In this document: one piece after another, positions 51,801 to 62,569 of the stretch
How the letters are laid out: the number at the start of each line of letters is the position of its first letter
Numbering within the stretch: the stretch's first letter is position 1
NCBI GenBank assembly: GCA_036345935.2
Contig: JADWOT020000003.1
Coordinates: 16,200,509 to 16,264,508, forward strand
Length of the DNA stretch: 64,000 bases
Direction: 5' to 3'
Source: Taenia hydatigena
Taxonomy: Eukaryota > Platyhelminthes > Cestoda > Cyclophyllidea > Taeniidae
The notes under the pieces: generated by a model
What the model saw: only the letters and a program-made list of their open reading frames with translations
What the model was told of the DNA's origin: nothing
Database searches by the model: none
Program-made: the position numbers and the translations under genes

Positions 51801-54674
51801 CTCAGAATTAAGTTTCACTCGTTGGCATTACGAATTTTACAGCATAATTCACATAGATGATGGAAACAAAGTAAAGTTGGCTTATAAAATTTGAAGGCTG
51901 TATTATATGAAATGTACTTTTCAAATGTTAAAGTGAGTAAGTTTATGTGATGTTATGTACTTTTAGGTGACAAACCTAGCAAGTTTTTAACCATCATGAC
52001 CATCCAAAGCCATCGAGATCCCAACATCAAAAAATTAATGTGAACAACCTTAGCAGCAGTCTTACGACTAAAGCTTCTTATTCTATGAGCTCAAGCTTCA
52101 TTAGTTGGAGGGTTGAAACAAAATTGAGTCTTTCCTTTAATGCTAATGTTAGTTTAGTTTAAGCTGAAGTTTACCGCCTCCTCCATCGTCGGCCTTTGTC
52201 TTAACTGTTTGATTTTGGAAAAGAGAGTGTCTGCGCACCTTCTACATTACAAAATGGATAACAGACATTTTTTTAAATTTTGAGCTATCGATACCCCTTC
52301 TAATGATGTCAAGATTGACTAATTTCTTTGAATTAATGATGGTATTTTAAAAAAGCATAAATACTTTTAAAAGCTGCTACTTTAAGTGACATCCTCCTTC
52401 CTTTACGTCTCAGATTTAAACAATTACATTGATGAATCACTATCAACACTTTGTTTCAGTTTAGTGGTAGTTAATAAGTGGGTACAGTTTTGGATGCTTC
52501 GAATTCTATGCGATAGGGTTTAACAATGTAACATCTTTGAGGGCAGTTATGGATGTATAGCGCAATTCAAAGAACTCATTGTGGTACTTTGTTTGTTGGA
52601 ACTATCGGTTTCGGTCAAGGTCACAGTGGTGGCCGTACTGCCCGAGCTGCGTAAGCTGGCCTCCGGGCCATGCCAGCAGCCTATTTCCCTCTGTCCGTTG
52701 AATATATATTCTAGCCTAGCATTCTGCCTTCTTTTGCCTTCGAGGGAGCCTCAGGACGCTACGCTCATCTTCCAAAGTTTGGCATTTGGAATTTCATAGT
52801 GTTATATGTACATGAAAATTCATTAAATTTCATAAGTCTTTGTCAGATTTTCGTTTAATTAGCAGCAACAAGTTAATAAAATCAACGCTTAGTAGCAGGG
52901 GTGGAATCCTATCAGAATCTTCCCTGATCAAACAACCTATAAAATTGTATAAAAGACAATATTCCAAAATTTTTTTACGGATCTTGCCATATTTATTCTA
53001 TTTTGAATCTGTCACTTTAAGAAAGAGACTTGAATGCAAATTTTACTTGCCGTGGACTTGTAGTACTCGAACCAAACCACCATAGCAGAGAATGTATTAC
53101 CAAAGCACAGAAGGGTTAGGAGGTTACTGGCATGAACCGGGGGTCATACTGCCAGTCGGAAGTAAAGTGGTGGAGACTCAAGTGCCCGAGCAGTTAAAAC
53201 GCATAGCTAAGCGGCCTTTAGGTATTGCGGAACAATGCACAGCCTTAAGCAGCATGCAGCAAGAAAACGTCTGCAACGTAGTTTTCAAAATAATGCAATA
53301 AGTACGTTCAACGAAATCTTTGCCGCCATTGTTGGGTTAGAATACCTATGTGCAGCAATTTGAAATTTACCACGATTTCCGTGACCCTTCATGTGTGCGG
53401 TCAAAATAGGTCCAGTGACATTTCGATGGACAAATGAGTGTCTAGGCGTAAAGGGCTTTAAATTCACACTTATGGAAAAAGGACTTATGCAAAGAGTTGC
53501 GTTCCTACATTTGTGCCCAGATCAACCGCCTCCCACAACTTTGATTTAATCCTTATTTTTTGTCATAATGTTCTTCCTTTAAAAACAAAACAGCTCCCAT
53601 GGCAAAGCTAGTACTTTGCTTTCATACCACAGTTGCGAAAAATGAGCATAAGCATAGTTCGTAGAAAAATGATACACAAAGTACTCTGAATGCTGGAATT
53701 ATCTTCTGCTGTAATTTCCATTTAATTGGCTGATGATGTATATCACTCTGTTTAAAATGTGGGTTTCATCGTAAAAAATCATGCAACGCAAGAGCTAACA
53801 AAAAAATAACGCTCATAAGTTCCTATAAATTGTCATTCTTTAGTGCGTTTTGGAGAGGTGGAAGTGAATGAGTTTAAAGTAATAGTGCATAATAGCTTTG
53901 ATTTAACTAATTTAAAATAATCTCGCAAATGCACCGTAACGACACTAAACAGAAAGACAGTTTACAAGAAGTAATGTAGATCTATACTATTAGCAAAACT
54001 AATCATATTACAGCAAAAACCTATTATTAAACTAGGTTTGTATCAAAATTACGTATTCTTATCGCAGCATAAAATTAACTTGATAAATTTTTCAAAGGTT
54101 TTCTGCTCAAGAACTCAATAAGCACTCGCTTGTTAACTATGACATTTTAACTAAATTTTATATGCTTTTCTCGATACCTGGCATTAAGCATTACACTAAT
54201 ATGGGCTAACAAATGCTGTGTTATCAAGTGCTGTAAGGCATAAGGAGTAGCTTTAATCTGTACCGTGCTCTTACATTTGAGAATCCAAGACAACAGGCTG
54301 CAAAAAAATGCAGCTACCGCAATTGGTACCTGTCATAGCAGACGTCGAGTCATAGCTGACTCACCAAAGACATAACTTCGCCTATCGAATTGTCTCTAAT
54401 AGACCAGGGCACCCACTGCTCCGCTAATGATGTTGCTTCTGACTCAGCTCCGCTCCAACAACAATGCAGACCCTGACTGCTTCACATCTTTTAATGCCCG
54501 CACAATTGCTTGAGTGATTCTGGGAAAGTGATGACATTTCCCTGACTTTCTAGAATTTTCCCGTTAAGCTTTCATCATAAATAAGCTCATGATGAGGCAG
54601 TACTGTGAGGTTTGGCAAAAGAACGAAGAATGTAAGTAGCTAAATGTTCTTTACTACAATAATCGCTAACTGAT
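51801..54674. other. Interval with a solo TRIM-like repeat
   Basis: Contains the solo terminal repeat at 52590-52763. A GC-richer open frame on the plus strand at 53092-53301 (LGGYWHEPGVILPVGSKVVE in part) has no splice or homology support and could be repeat-derived. Nothing else is recognised. Confidence 0.4.
52590..52763 (+). repeat. Solo TRIM-like terminal repeat
   Basis: Aligns over its whole length with the repeats at 58541 and 59279: TGTTTG start, CGGTTTCGGTCAAGGTCAC, GGCCTCCGGGCCA, a TATATAT block, CTTCTTTTGCCTTCGA and an ACG.TACG end. It is not followed by a second copy, as expected for a solo LTR, although a SINE-type origin is also possible. Confidence 0.6.
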
Positions 54675-54802
54675 TTACGGAATCCACTTAGCGTTTATTA
54701 GGGTCGAGTTAAAAACAATATTCACAATGCAGAAAAGGTCAGTAGTCGCAATTGAATCCAAAGGCAGTGGGGCCACACTCCTGAAATAATAACGCATTTT
54801 AG
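54675..54802 (-). CDS. Ig-like gene C, exon 6 (C-terminus)
   Basis: Starts CTAAAATG after CTAACAG, phase 1, and ends CCG TAA after 41 codons: KMRYYFRSVAPLPLDSIATT, then a hydrophobic segment. The VAPLPLDSI block aligns with LSLLPMEEI of gene A. An AATAAA occurs inside the frame 27 nt before the stop, so the true end could be different. Confidence 0.6.
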
Positions 54803-56138
54803 CTGTTAGTGGTGTTTTCTCAAAGAGTAAGAGCTCACTACCACACATGCACTTGATACAACTGGTAAGCAACAATCCTTTGCACTCTAAGGGGCTCCCT
54901 TCGAATACTTGCTACTTTAACGCACATAAGTAGGGAGGAAGAAACACTGACTTACACCAAATAATTGCATGCGTGAGGTATTGTTCACCAACACTACAGG
55001 TGTAGTAATCAATGTCGTTCACCTTTGTAACTGTTATTGTGTACCGCTCAAAGATTGCCATCCTTCTAGCCTCTATACAATGGTAAAATTTTCGCTCAGT
55101 GAATCAAAAGTCTGGGAAGGATAATTCAGTCAGACTTACCGACATTGAGGATTTGAGAATAATTGCTAATTGCATTGACAGTGCTATTGTAGATAAGCTG
55201 CATTTTGTCGCTGAAGTGGATGCTCACCTTAAAATGATCCAACAAGTTGGGTTCAACTCCCCAACAAAATACCATTGTCAGAGTAAATTACTTTGTTACA
55301 GATACAACACTAAGGTAACAGCTGCACTGCTCATGGGTGTGGAGGCACACACTTCTGAGTAAGGTTTCTCGGTTCAGTAAATAAGCGCAACAATACAGAT
55401 GGGAAAACGCAACTAACAGGAACGTAGTTTGTGGCCTAATGCTGCGAGTTGCAGCAGACACAAGTACATTGTTTTGGCGGCATCGTGTCTCATAAGCTGC
55501 GGATGCGAATCACTAAATTGTGTGCCTTACTGCATTCTAAAGGCATAGATAAACAACCCGTCCCCATAGCCGTGCATGGAATTTGTCTACCTTTGCGCCT
55601 ATGTAATTGACAAGGACGCAAGTGAAGGTAACAATTTTCTGTCCTGAGGCAGTGATCACGAGGGGCAAGGAGAACTGAGGTTGAAGCATTTCTGCGCAAC
55701 AAGAAGACACAGCATAAAAGCACTCACACTCTGACTAAGATCGCATCGCGGACGTAAGTGTTAAACCTACTGTGGTCAATGTTGTCCCAAGTTTTGTTGT
55801 TGAAAAAATAAACCGTCACCGGCAATGGATTTTCTGTGCTCTTAAAGGTAGCCCACATCAGATCTGGAGACATTGTGCCCCACAACTTTATCTTCGTGCG
55901 GTTCTTTGAATCTGAACAAACAGAGCATTACACGTTTGCAGAAGTAAATGCAAAACGCTAGGCACAGATCCCGTGCTAATTTTAATATCTCACCGAAAGT
56001 GTAGGAGCAATGAAGGTGTTTGGTGGAGCATTTGCTTTCATTGAATGTAGCTGAATCTGAATCTGTGACAACAGTCTGCGAAGAATCGGAGACAGTAGAA
56101 GGAAAGCAGGCAACCATTAAGGCCAAAAAGTATAGCAA
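54675..56138 (-). CDS. Ig-like gene C: small secreted or anchored Ig-like protein (six exons)
   Basis: Six exons join in phase to give about 190 residues. The parts are an N-terminal hydrophobic stretch (LLYFLALMVACF), an acidic Ser/Thr region, one Ig-like domain and a hydrophobic C-terminus (DLFCIVNIVF). Ig-type landmarks occur in order: G.K...FTC (B strand), CW (C strand), ITVTKVNDIDYYTC (E-F strands), then THAIIW. Gene A at 62.5-64.0 kb matches it in exon phases, has a second exon of the same 101-nt length, the same ACAG|CTAAA splice site, and 25 residues from VE to DYY in both. The central exon of gene A is split into three here. The start codon is unsure: ATG at 56117 or in an unseen upstream exon. 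Ig assignment is inferred from spacing. Confidence 0.7.
54956..55072 (-). CDS. Ig-like gene C, exon 5 (F-strand motif)
   Basis: A 117-nt exon (2+114+1) encoding ARRMAIFERYTITVTKVND, then IDYYTCSVGEQYLTHAIIW. It ends TGG T|GTAAGT, the same codon position where gene A splices (TGG G|GTATGC). DxxYxC preceded by a hydrophobic strand is the classic Ig F-strand pattern. Confidence 0.75.
55140..55210 (-). CDS. Ig-like gene C, exon 4
   Basis: A 71-nt exon between CCACTTCAG and GTAAGT: one base, 23 codons (DKMQLIYNSTVNAISNYSQ, then ILNV) and one base. The KM lies six residues after the tryptophan of exon 3, as in gene A (WPDFGGKM). Confidence 0.6.
55228..55256 (-). CDS. Ig-like gene C, exon 3 (29-nt microexon)
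   Basis: A 29-nt piece, phase 0 to 2, encoding LNPTCWIIL plus the start of a serine codon. Donor AAG|GTGAGC is good; acceptor TTGTTGGGGAG is mediocre. It supplies the strand-C tryptophan needed to align with gene A. Confidence 0.5.
55591..55691 (-). CDS. Ig-like gene C, exon 2
   Basis: A 101-nt exon, phase 1 to 0, acceptor CTTGTTGCGCAG, donor AAG|GTAGAC. It encodes MLQPQFSLPLVITASGQK, then IVTFTCVLVNYIGAK. Same length and phases as exon 2 of gene A. FTC is the presumed B-strand cysteine. Confidence 0.75.
55994..56138 (-). CDS. Ig-like gene C, exon 1 region
   Basis: The open frame runs from a TTAG acceptor-like site (56138) to TTCG|GTGAGA. It encodes a hydrophobic segment (LLYFLALMVACFPSTVS), then TVVTDSDSATFNESKC and HLHCSYTF. 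The first ATG is at 56117. A very strong acceptor (TCTTCGCAG) at 56075 may split it, in which case the signal peptide lies elsewhere. Confidence 0.55.
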
Positions 56139-56672
56139 CTAACGTCGTATATTCCGGGTAACCACGTGTTCAATTCGAAATCCTCATTTTCCATTCTGCT
56201 CACAGTCCAATCATCATCTGTTAACACACAAAAGGGGAAACGGTATCTCATTGATTGGGTAGGTGGAAGTAATTCATGCACTTAGTGTCCTCTCGAAAAT
56301 CCGGCGCTCAGCTTTTGCTGGCAAGCCAAGTTTGCACTCCACTTGGATTGCGCGTATTATTTTGAATTTTCTGAATTCTTAGCAAATGCTATACTAAGCT
56401 GTCTAAATTTGTTGCTCACTAGGATTGGCAACGCTCAGTTGAAATCAAGCGCTTAAAACGGTACTTGGTCAATAAATCCTCCTAAAACTCTATGGCGATT
56501 TGAGTTAAGTTGTCTTAAAACCACGCCAACAGAGAAATGGGCCCCTAACCTGATTTTACTTTGAACACACCTGAGCATGGTTTTGTGACGAGCCCAATGG
56601 CTGGGAGTCGGTTAATGAAGTACCTTAATAGTAGTCCCACGTTCACTTGTTTCGATATTAAAATTAGCATAA

Positions 56673-56995
56673 TTACTTGACTTCCATTTTCCGGTTAAAA
56701 GTAGTGGAAGATGACGCACCCTTATCGGGATAGAAACTGAGGAGGAAGACTGCCACGATCGGCCCAAGAATGCTGGCCAGGCTACTAAGGGCAAAGGAAA
56801 CACGAGATGCTCCATTAACAGGCAACTATCGAACGCAATGCAACACTCACCTCTGCATCCCTTTGACCTTGTTGAGCTGTGGCGTGAGAAGTGTTCCCTT
56901 CACCTTTTACATCGTATGCATATGGCTTTCCTCGCCTCCGATTGGTTCTTCAACCTCCAGTGATCGACCAATGGGCGGCACGACACTAAGGCAGT
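56673..56995 (-). pseudogene. Ig-like gene B: 3' fragment with in-frame stop
   Basis: Two exons, 56851-56995 and 56673-56781, separated by a 69-nt intron (GTGAGT to CTTAGTAG). The first starts in phase 1 like the equivalent exons of genes A and C and reads CLSVVPPIGRSLEVEEP; DCLSVVPP across the splice aligns with DFLSLLPM of gene A. A TAA at 56907-56909 interrupts the frame, which then continues VKGTLLTPQLNKVKGMQ and, after the intron, SLASILGPIVAVFLLSFY, a transmembrane-like tail resembling NILGTFVLVVA of gene A, and ends at TAA. No 5' exons were found upstream. It is a decaying paralogue, or a copy producing an unanchored short form. Confidence 0.55.
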
Positions 56996-58540
56996 CTACA
57001 CTACTAAAACTGGTGCATTTGATGGTAAATTGATTGGAACCATTTGCAGATTACAACACGAAAAAATCAACCAGGAAATAAAATTAAAGCAGAAACAAAC
57101 ATGGGATCTCAAATTTAAATAAATGCTTAAAGTCGGTTGGCTATTTGTTACCTATTAGGACTTGCGAGCCTACGTTGATTATGCAGGTGCATTTAGCTAA
57201 AGGAATGTTTTTAAAGTTTGATTTTGAAGTGCAGAGAAAGTCTCTTAAGTTATAGCTTTTCAAGTAGTCACTTTTAAAGCACCACCTGGAGGCACATGTT
57301 TCCTTATGCTAGTAATCTCTTGCATCGTGCTACAAATATGCTAAACCTTAATTATTATTTTTGTTTCTTTGCGGCATATTGAGTCTGTTTTAAAGTGGAA
57401 AAGCTGAAATGTCTGGCCAAAGCAGAATCCAAGAGACCTAGGTGTATTCATGAGTCCCTCTCATCAATCCGAAACAAAAACCCGTGGGGGCTGAAAATGC
57501 AGCATAGTTTTATGTATAGTTGCACGAAACGATAAGCTAAATGGACGTGGTGATAGGAAGCTTCAAACATCGGATTGTGTTTAATAAAAGAGACCTCAGA
57601 AAACACATTAAAGCTATTGAAAACGCTAGACTTTGATTAGCGACATGTTTAACGGCTTTGAAAAGCAACGCTTTGCATGAAAACCAAATTTATAATAATG
57701 TACATTTCCTCTTCTTGAAATGTCTCAGTGTGTTTTAAGTGACAACGCGCCACTTTTTTAAAGGATTCCGAGCACCTTTAATCTAGAAAGCACCCTTCAA
57801 ATAAGCCACATACCATTGTGTAAGGCGTTCACTACCAAAGTGGGGTTTAAAAAATCTCGGGACAGTTTTGATGTTTATTAAATCGTTGCACCACATTGCA
57901 TGACCTCGTCGCGAATAGCGCTGCGCTGACTACTACCTTGACCCTTATCGGCATATCAAATAAGTAGGCGGTTTCCTGATTTTTGGGCCGTCATTGTACT
58001 TTGTTTGGTTATTCTACTTCCAGTTGGAAAAGAGTAATGTGAAAGGTTAGGAGATAAGTGGATACATCAAATCACATTGGCGTACTGTAAAAGAAGTTGG
58101 TATCCTGACATACTCAGAAGGCGCATGTTAAAGCAAAATAAAAGTGCCTTAATCATAAAATTTGCAATCTTTTCATTTAATATGGCAATTTTTAAGATTT
58201 TAGTCAAAATATTCGGTTAGCATCAAAATTTGCGATTCTTAAACTTCGAAAATGCGAACAGGTTTTACAATTTCTTAGCCATTCTAACATCGCCACAAAG
58301 GAAAATTGCCTAAAAATTTTGCATTATTTCTTTTACTTTGTTTTAAACTACTAAGCTAGCAAGTCGGCAATGTTCCAAAAAGTAGCGACAAATTATTTAT
58401 GCTTGAAAGTGCAAATCAACTGTCAAACATTTTGAGAGAGGTCACAGTACGCTCAAGCACTTGCAAAAACCTTACAAACAAATTTTAATGGTACGCCTTT
58501 CCTCAAACCATTGTGCACACATAACATCTCTGTAATAATT
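56996..58540. other. Interval between gene B and the TRIM-like element
   Basis: This should hold the missing 5' exons of gene B if intact. I found no DYYxC-type exon. A 44-nt piece near 57.15-57.20 kb (AG|CTAAATGC to ATAG|GTAACA) resembles the start of the gene C last exon but is too short to call. Confidence 0.35.
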
Positions 58541-58715
58541 TGTTTGTTTGACTGCTAGTCCCGGTTACGGTTACTCAGGCGGCTACATTGTCTTAGGCGG
58601 GTGGGTTGGCCTCCAAACTAGGCCAACAGCTCCGAACCCTCTGCTTGCTAAATATATATATATATTGCCCTAATATTATGCTTTTTTGTCTTCAATGAAG
58701 TCTCGGGACGATACA
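58541..58715 (+). repeat. Left terminal repeat of the TRIM-like element
   Basis: Shares CGGTTACGGT.ACT, GGTTGGCCTCC, TGCCCTAATATTATG and a GACGATACA end with the other copies. Contains an AATATATATATATAT tract at 58651-58665. Confidence 0.55.
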
Positions 58716-59278
58716 TTGGTGGCACCGGAAAGTGGACCCTACTTTATGGGATATCTATCCCGGCCTATACCGATTGTGACAAACTGGAGGGGTGAGAAAA
58801 AGGTGCATGTGCTCCGGATGGGAGAATCTCTGGCAACCCATGACAAAAGGGCTGAGAATGACGTCCGCATTCGGCATCTACCCCATCCCCGTGTTCTACA
58901 AGAAAGCTGTCAACATCAGAAGCGACACTAGCTGTGGACCACCTGGGAAGGTTTTTATTCCGAAGATTCTTTTAGTATACCTGCTAAAGGAAACCAATGA
59001 GCTAACGTCTCCCTACGGACATAACGATGGTCAGCAGAAACTTTTACTCCGAACTTAGTTTCCAAGCTGGGCAAGACTCCAAGACCAGTCGAACCACCAA
59101 GAGAGATCAGTGACGGGGTCAAACATCGCCTCAGTCTGCGTCGAATTTCGATGACTGTCACGGTTAGCTTGTGGGTGCTTCTTTCAGCACTGATTACGTT
59201 GTGATGCCTGGCAGGTAGAATTCACCAAGGGGATCTTCGGGTCGACACTCAAAAGAAGAGAGAGGCTATGTAATACTT

Positions 59279-59427
59279 TGTTTGCTTGCCGGTTTCAGTT
59301 ACGGTCACTTGGGTGGCCAGATTGCCCTAGCCGAGTGGGCTGGATTTCGGGCCATTTTAACGGCCCCGTCTCCTCTGCCCTAATATTATGGCTACTTTTG
59401 CCGTCAAGGCAGTCTCATAACGATGCA
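59279..59427 (+). repeat. Right terminal repeat of the TRIM-like element
   Basis: Starts TGTTTGCTTG, contains GTTACGGTCACTTGGGTGGCC and CTGCCCTAATATTATGG, and ends AACGATGCA. It lacks the TA-rich block of the left copy. Confidence 0.55.
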
Positions 59428-62400
59428 ATCGCAATGTTTGCAAGTTTCGAGGGTTTTTTGAAAATGCTCTTTTTTAAAAAACGCCCCGCTTTCTATATTT
59501 AAAAACAGTTCAATGAACTTCTCAAAACCCAAACGTTTGTCAGTATGATATACTTTGCCCTATAAACTGAGATTTTGATTAAAACAGAGGCTTTCAACTT
59601 GTTTACACCATCAACGACTTATAATAAAACAGTGGTCAAAGTTAGCCATCCTGGCCAGGCTTTCAGAATGATGTGATGGCAGAACTTATGCAGAGCTGAT
59701 TAACCGCAACATCATTTAAAACCATCTTTAGGATAGGTGGAAGCAGAATTGGCAAATTCAGCTGTATTACTTCTGGTAGGGTTTTTCGTAGCGCCAACTA
59801 AATAATTACTCTCAGTTTTTGTGAGGAACCAAATTCTTTAGCAAAATGTTGCATTGCACTATCCATTTGATTGCATACTGTCTCTGCTGCCAAAATTTCT
59901 GCAACCCATAAATTAACGTATTGACATTACTGCAATTTGATTTGGTCTAGCGTTCTAAATTTAAAAAGCACTCAAAATTATCCACACAGGACCATGTTTA
60001 AAGCCAAATTGTAGAAGCAAGATGATATTCTGTATGAGCTCGTATTCAATTACATGTTGTAGAAAAGCTGAATCGCGCAGAAGGCATACAAATTTTCACT
60101 CAGCCTCTCCAATCATTCTTTGCGAGCAGGGCTTCTTAAGTACCTTTGTCTAAGTTGTAATAATTAAATTGATACGATGCTTTTGGCATTTTACTTGCAT
60201 TTATATTCAAATGTATAAATAAGGTGCTGATAGAATACAAGCTAAATGCCTTCGTCATCCAACAGAACCCGCATTTTTCTAAGTCTCAAGCGAAATTCTC
60301 AAAATGAACCTTCACTGCGACTGAAGGGTATGGCAAATGGGACCACGCCACCCATCCCACAACCTTGTGGCAAAATCGTATGATCATACCCTTAATGGCG
60401 TCATAGAAACAAGGTTATGCAGTAAGATGCAATTGCTTTGTTTTTGTGAAGAAATACTTGGGATGATTGCGCATTTTATAGTGCAAAATGTTGTCAAGTT
60501 TGATTTGATTCCAAGGCTAAAATATGTTTTCTACGGACTTCGGGGAACAATTGTTAAAGATTAAATAGGACTGTCGTAACTCAACGGTCTAGAGGCATCC
60601 TGTAAAATAGAAAAATGGCCTTTTTGTTTCCATTTCCTTTTATCCAATCAATGCCGCATTCCCTGGATAATGATCTGGGACTTTAAGTCACTAATATGCA
60701 AGAAGACTAAATGATAGACAATAATCTTAAGATCGAGGACCAAGCAGGCATTTAAGGATACTCATTATTAATCGATGTGGGTCATGATAGCAAAAAAGGT
60801 AGTTCCGAAAGTACTTATCTGATCAAAATTTACGTAATTAATTGCATTTTACTAAACCCTTTTTGATCTTGAAAAATGGTCAGCTTACAAACCCTGTGCC
60901 CATCAGGTTGTTAAAATTTTGCCGGAAATTTCAGAAGCTCACCACATTCTTTTTTAAAAATCATTTTAATTGCGAAATATGCTTTATTCCGAAAGGCATG
61001 GATACCGGAGTAATTGGGTAAGCTGACTTCGTCAGTACTGCTTATCCCCTTAGCCATTTGAGTAAATTAATCCTTAATAACCTCCCAAATATAAACAAAG
61101 CTCAAGTGAGGTGTGGTTGACTAGCTTGAGCACTTATTTAGGTGTGGCCTTTTACTGATCCACAGGTAAAAAACCGTATTGGGTCATCATTGCTATTAGG
61201 CTGCCACAGTAACAGTGAAAACATGCCCCTTAACAATGTTAGATTAACAGACATCTCACAGTGCTAATGCACAGTAAAAATAAATTGACAAAGCCTACTG
61301 TGTTCGTAAAGTATTGGTCAGTAACCCATTTTCATGCATTAATACACATACCTTTTTTGATGATCTCTACAATCAGACTTGCGACTCTATCTCACACACA
61401 GGTGTCCCAAACTTCACTCATCTTAGCAAAACCTCTACAATTCTTGTTGCTTATGGTTCCTTTTGAAAGTGTACTTAATGCATGAGGAGTGTCTTATGCT
61501 TCGCATTGAGAAACTGTTTGCAAAAGAAGCTCAAGCTGCAGCTTTTGGTAAACCATTTGAAAATTCACCTTGGCATTGCAGTCATGCAAGCTACATCCTA
61601 ATGATTTTTCATACTGCCTCCAAGCAACTCTTAAAAATTCAACTGACTATAAAACTATCAGCCCGGAAGGGATGTCTTTTCTTTAAAAAGACAAACTTGA
61701 GTAAAGTGATGAGCGCGTGCTTGTACTTGAAAGAATTCTAAGGTGCATAGCAGATTTAATATAATCCAGCGTTTGAAAAAAGTCCTAATCGGTTATACTA
61801 AAAATTGACAACTGTAAGTGCCACATTTACTCAATCTTATTCCTATCCATTTTACTAGCCCATCGAGGTGGACTCCGAAGTTTAACTATTTGTACTTCAT
61901 TCTTCGTTTGATTAGAAAATTTTGCAACAAATCATTTCCTACTTTCTCTTTTTTGGTTACTATTAGAATAGAACAGATGTCATTTTATCGCGCTGACGGT
62001 GACTAGATATTTTTGCCAGTGCACCGATGACATAATGGACATGACTGACTTATAACAAACAACACAAACCTAAACAAACCAACAAAATTAATTACGAATT
62101 GAATGCGATCTTATTTGGTAAGCTTTATGAGAAGTGACAGAATGATGTGGCTAATAGTATGATAATGATCTAGCGTCATTTTGGCCCTTAGTTTAAATAC
62201 CTATCAAGAGATAAAGCTGAAAACGCTCAAAAGTCGTTACGTATCGCCATAGAAGGAGGTCCAACTCAGTAAAGCGACTCCAGTTGATAATAAACCTGAT
62301 GTATTACCCAATGCAGCATTGCTCCTTATGGATGCTATGCATTAGATGATATCAAGTGTGCACCTTTACTCTTTGACAACTTCTTTTGAGGCAAACTGCA

Positions 62401-62454
62401 AAGACCAAGCAAAACCAAATCAAACATATCAGATGTCTGACATTTCACAACTGA
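59428..62454. other. Interval between the TRIM-like element and gene A
   Basis: No supported gene. Small open frames at 60.3-60.6 and 61.3-62.0 kb have no motif. Gene A transcripts should end here, below 62.45 kb. Confidence 0.4.
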
Positions 62455-62460
62455 TTTATT
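62455..62460 (-). terminator. Poly(A) signal AATAAA of gene A
   Basis: AATAAA on the minus strand 81-86 nt after the TGA of gene A (CACAATAAATCAG). Confidence 0.6.
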
Positions 62461-62540
62461 GTGTTCATGCTCAAAATATAAAGTGTGTGTGTCTTTCACA
62501 ACCATGATCACAGTACATTCGGCTTTTCCACTCCAACAGG

Positions 62541-62569
62541 TCACGTCAAGTTGACACAAACAGCGGCGA
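62541..62569 (-). CDS. Ig-like gene A, exon 5 (C-terminal)
   Basis: After a 55-nt intron with CTCTAAC branch-like sequence and CCTTGCTTCAG acceptor, it completes VAAVCVNLT and stops at TGA (62541-62543). Confidence 0.65.

Larger units (their letters stand above)
58541..59427 (+). mobile_element. TRIM-like element (miniature LTR retrotransposon)
   Basis: Two diverged direct repeats, 58541-58715 and 59279-59427, flank a 563-bp interior with no reverse transcriptase, protease or integrase. One base inside the left repeat is TGGTGGCACCGG (58717), placed and starting as a tRNA primer-binding site. A purine tract AAAAGAAGAGAGAGG (59251-59265) precedes the right repeat. Repeats begin TG and end CA. 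No target-site duplication is obvious and the repeats are well diverged, so the insertion is old. Alternative: two independent SINE-type copies that happen to be close. Confidence 0.5.

Noticed and set aside
55490..56815. Multi-pass transporter (MFS-like) reading of hydrophobic pieces such as SILGPIVAVFLL and MLYFLALMV
   Set aside because: The pieces fit the repeated exon pattern of the Ig-like family in phase; no transporter signature was found.
58651..58665. TA dinucleotide tract as a separate microsatellite
   Set aside because: It is part of the terminal repeat; the copy at 52.6 kb has a shorter version at the same place.
60548..60600. tRNA A-box-like sequence (TAACTCAACGG)
   Set aside because: No B box or cloverleaf could be found downstream.
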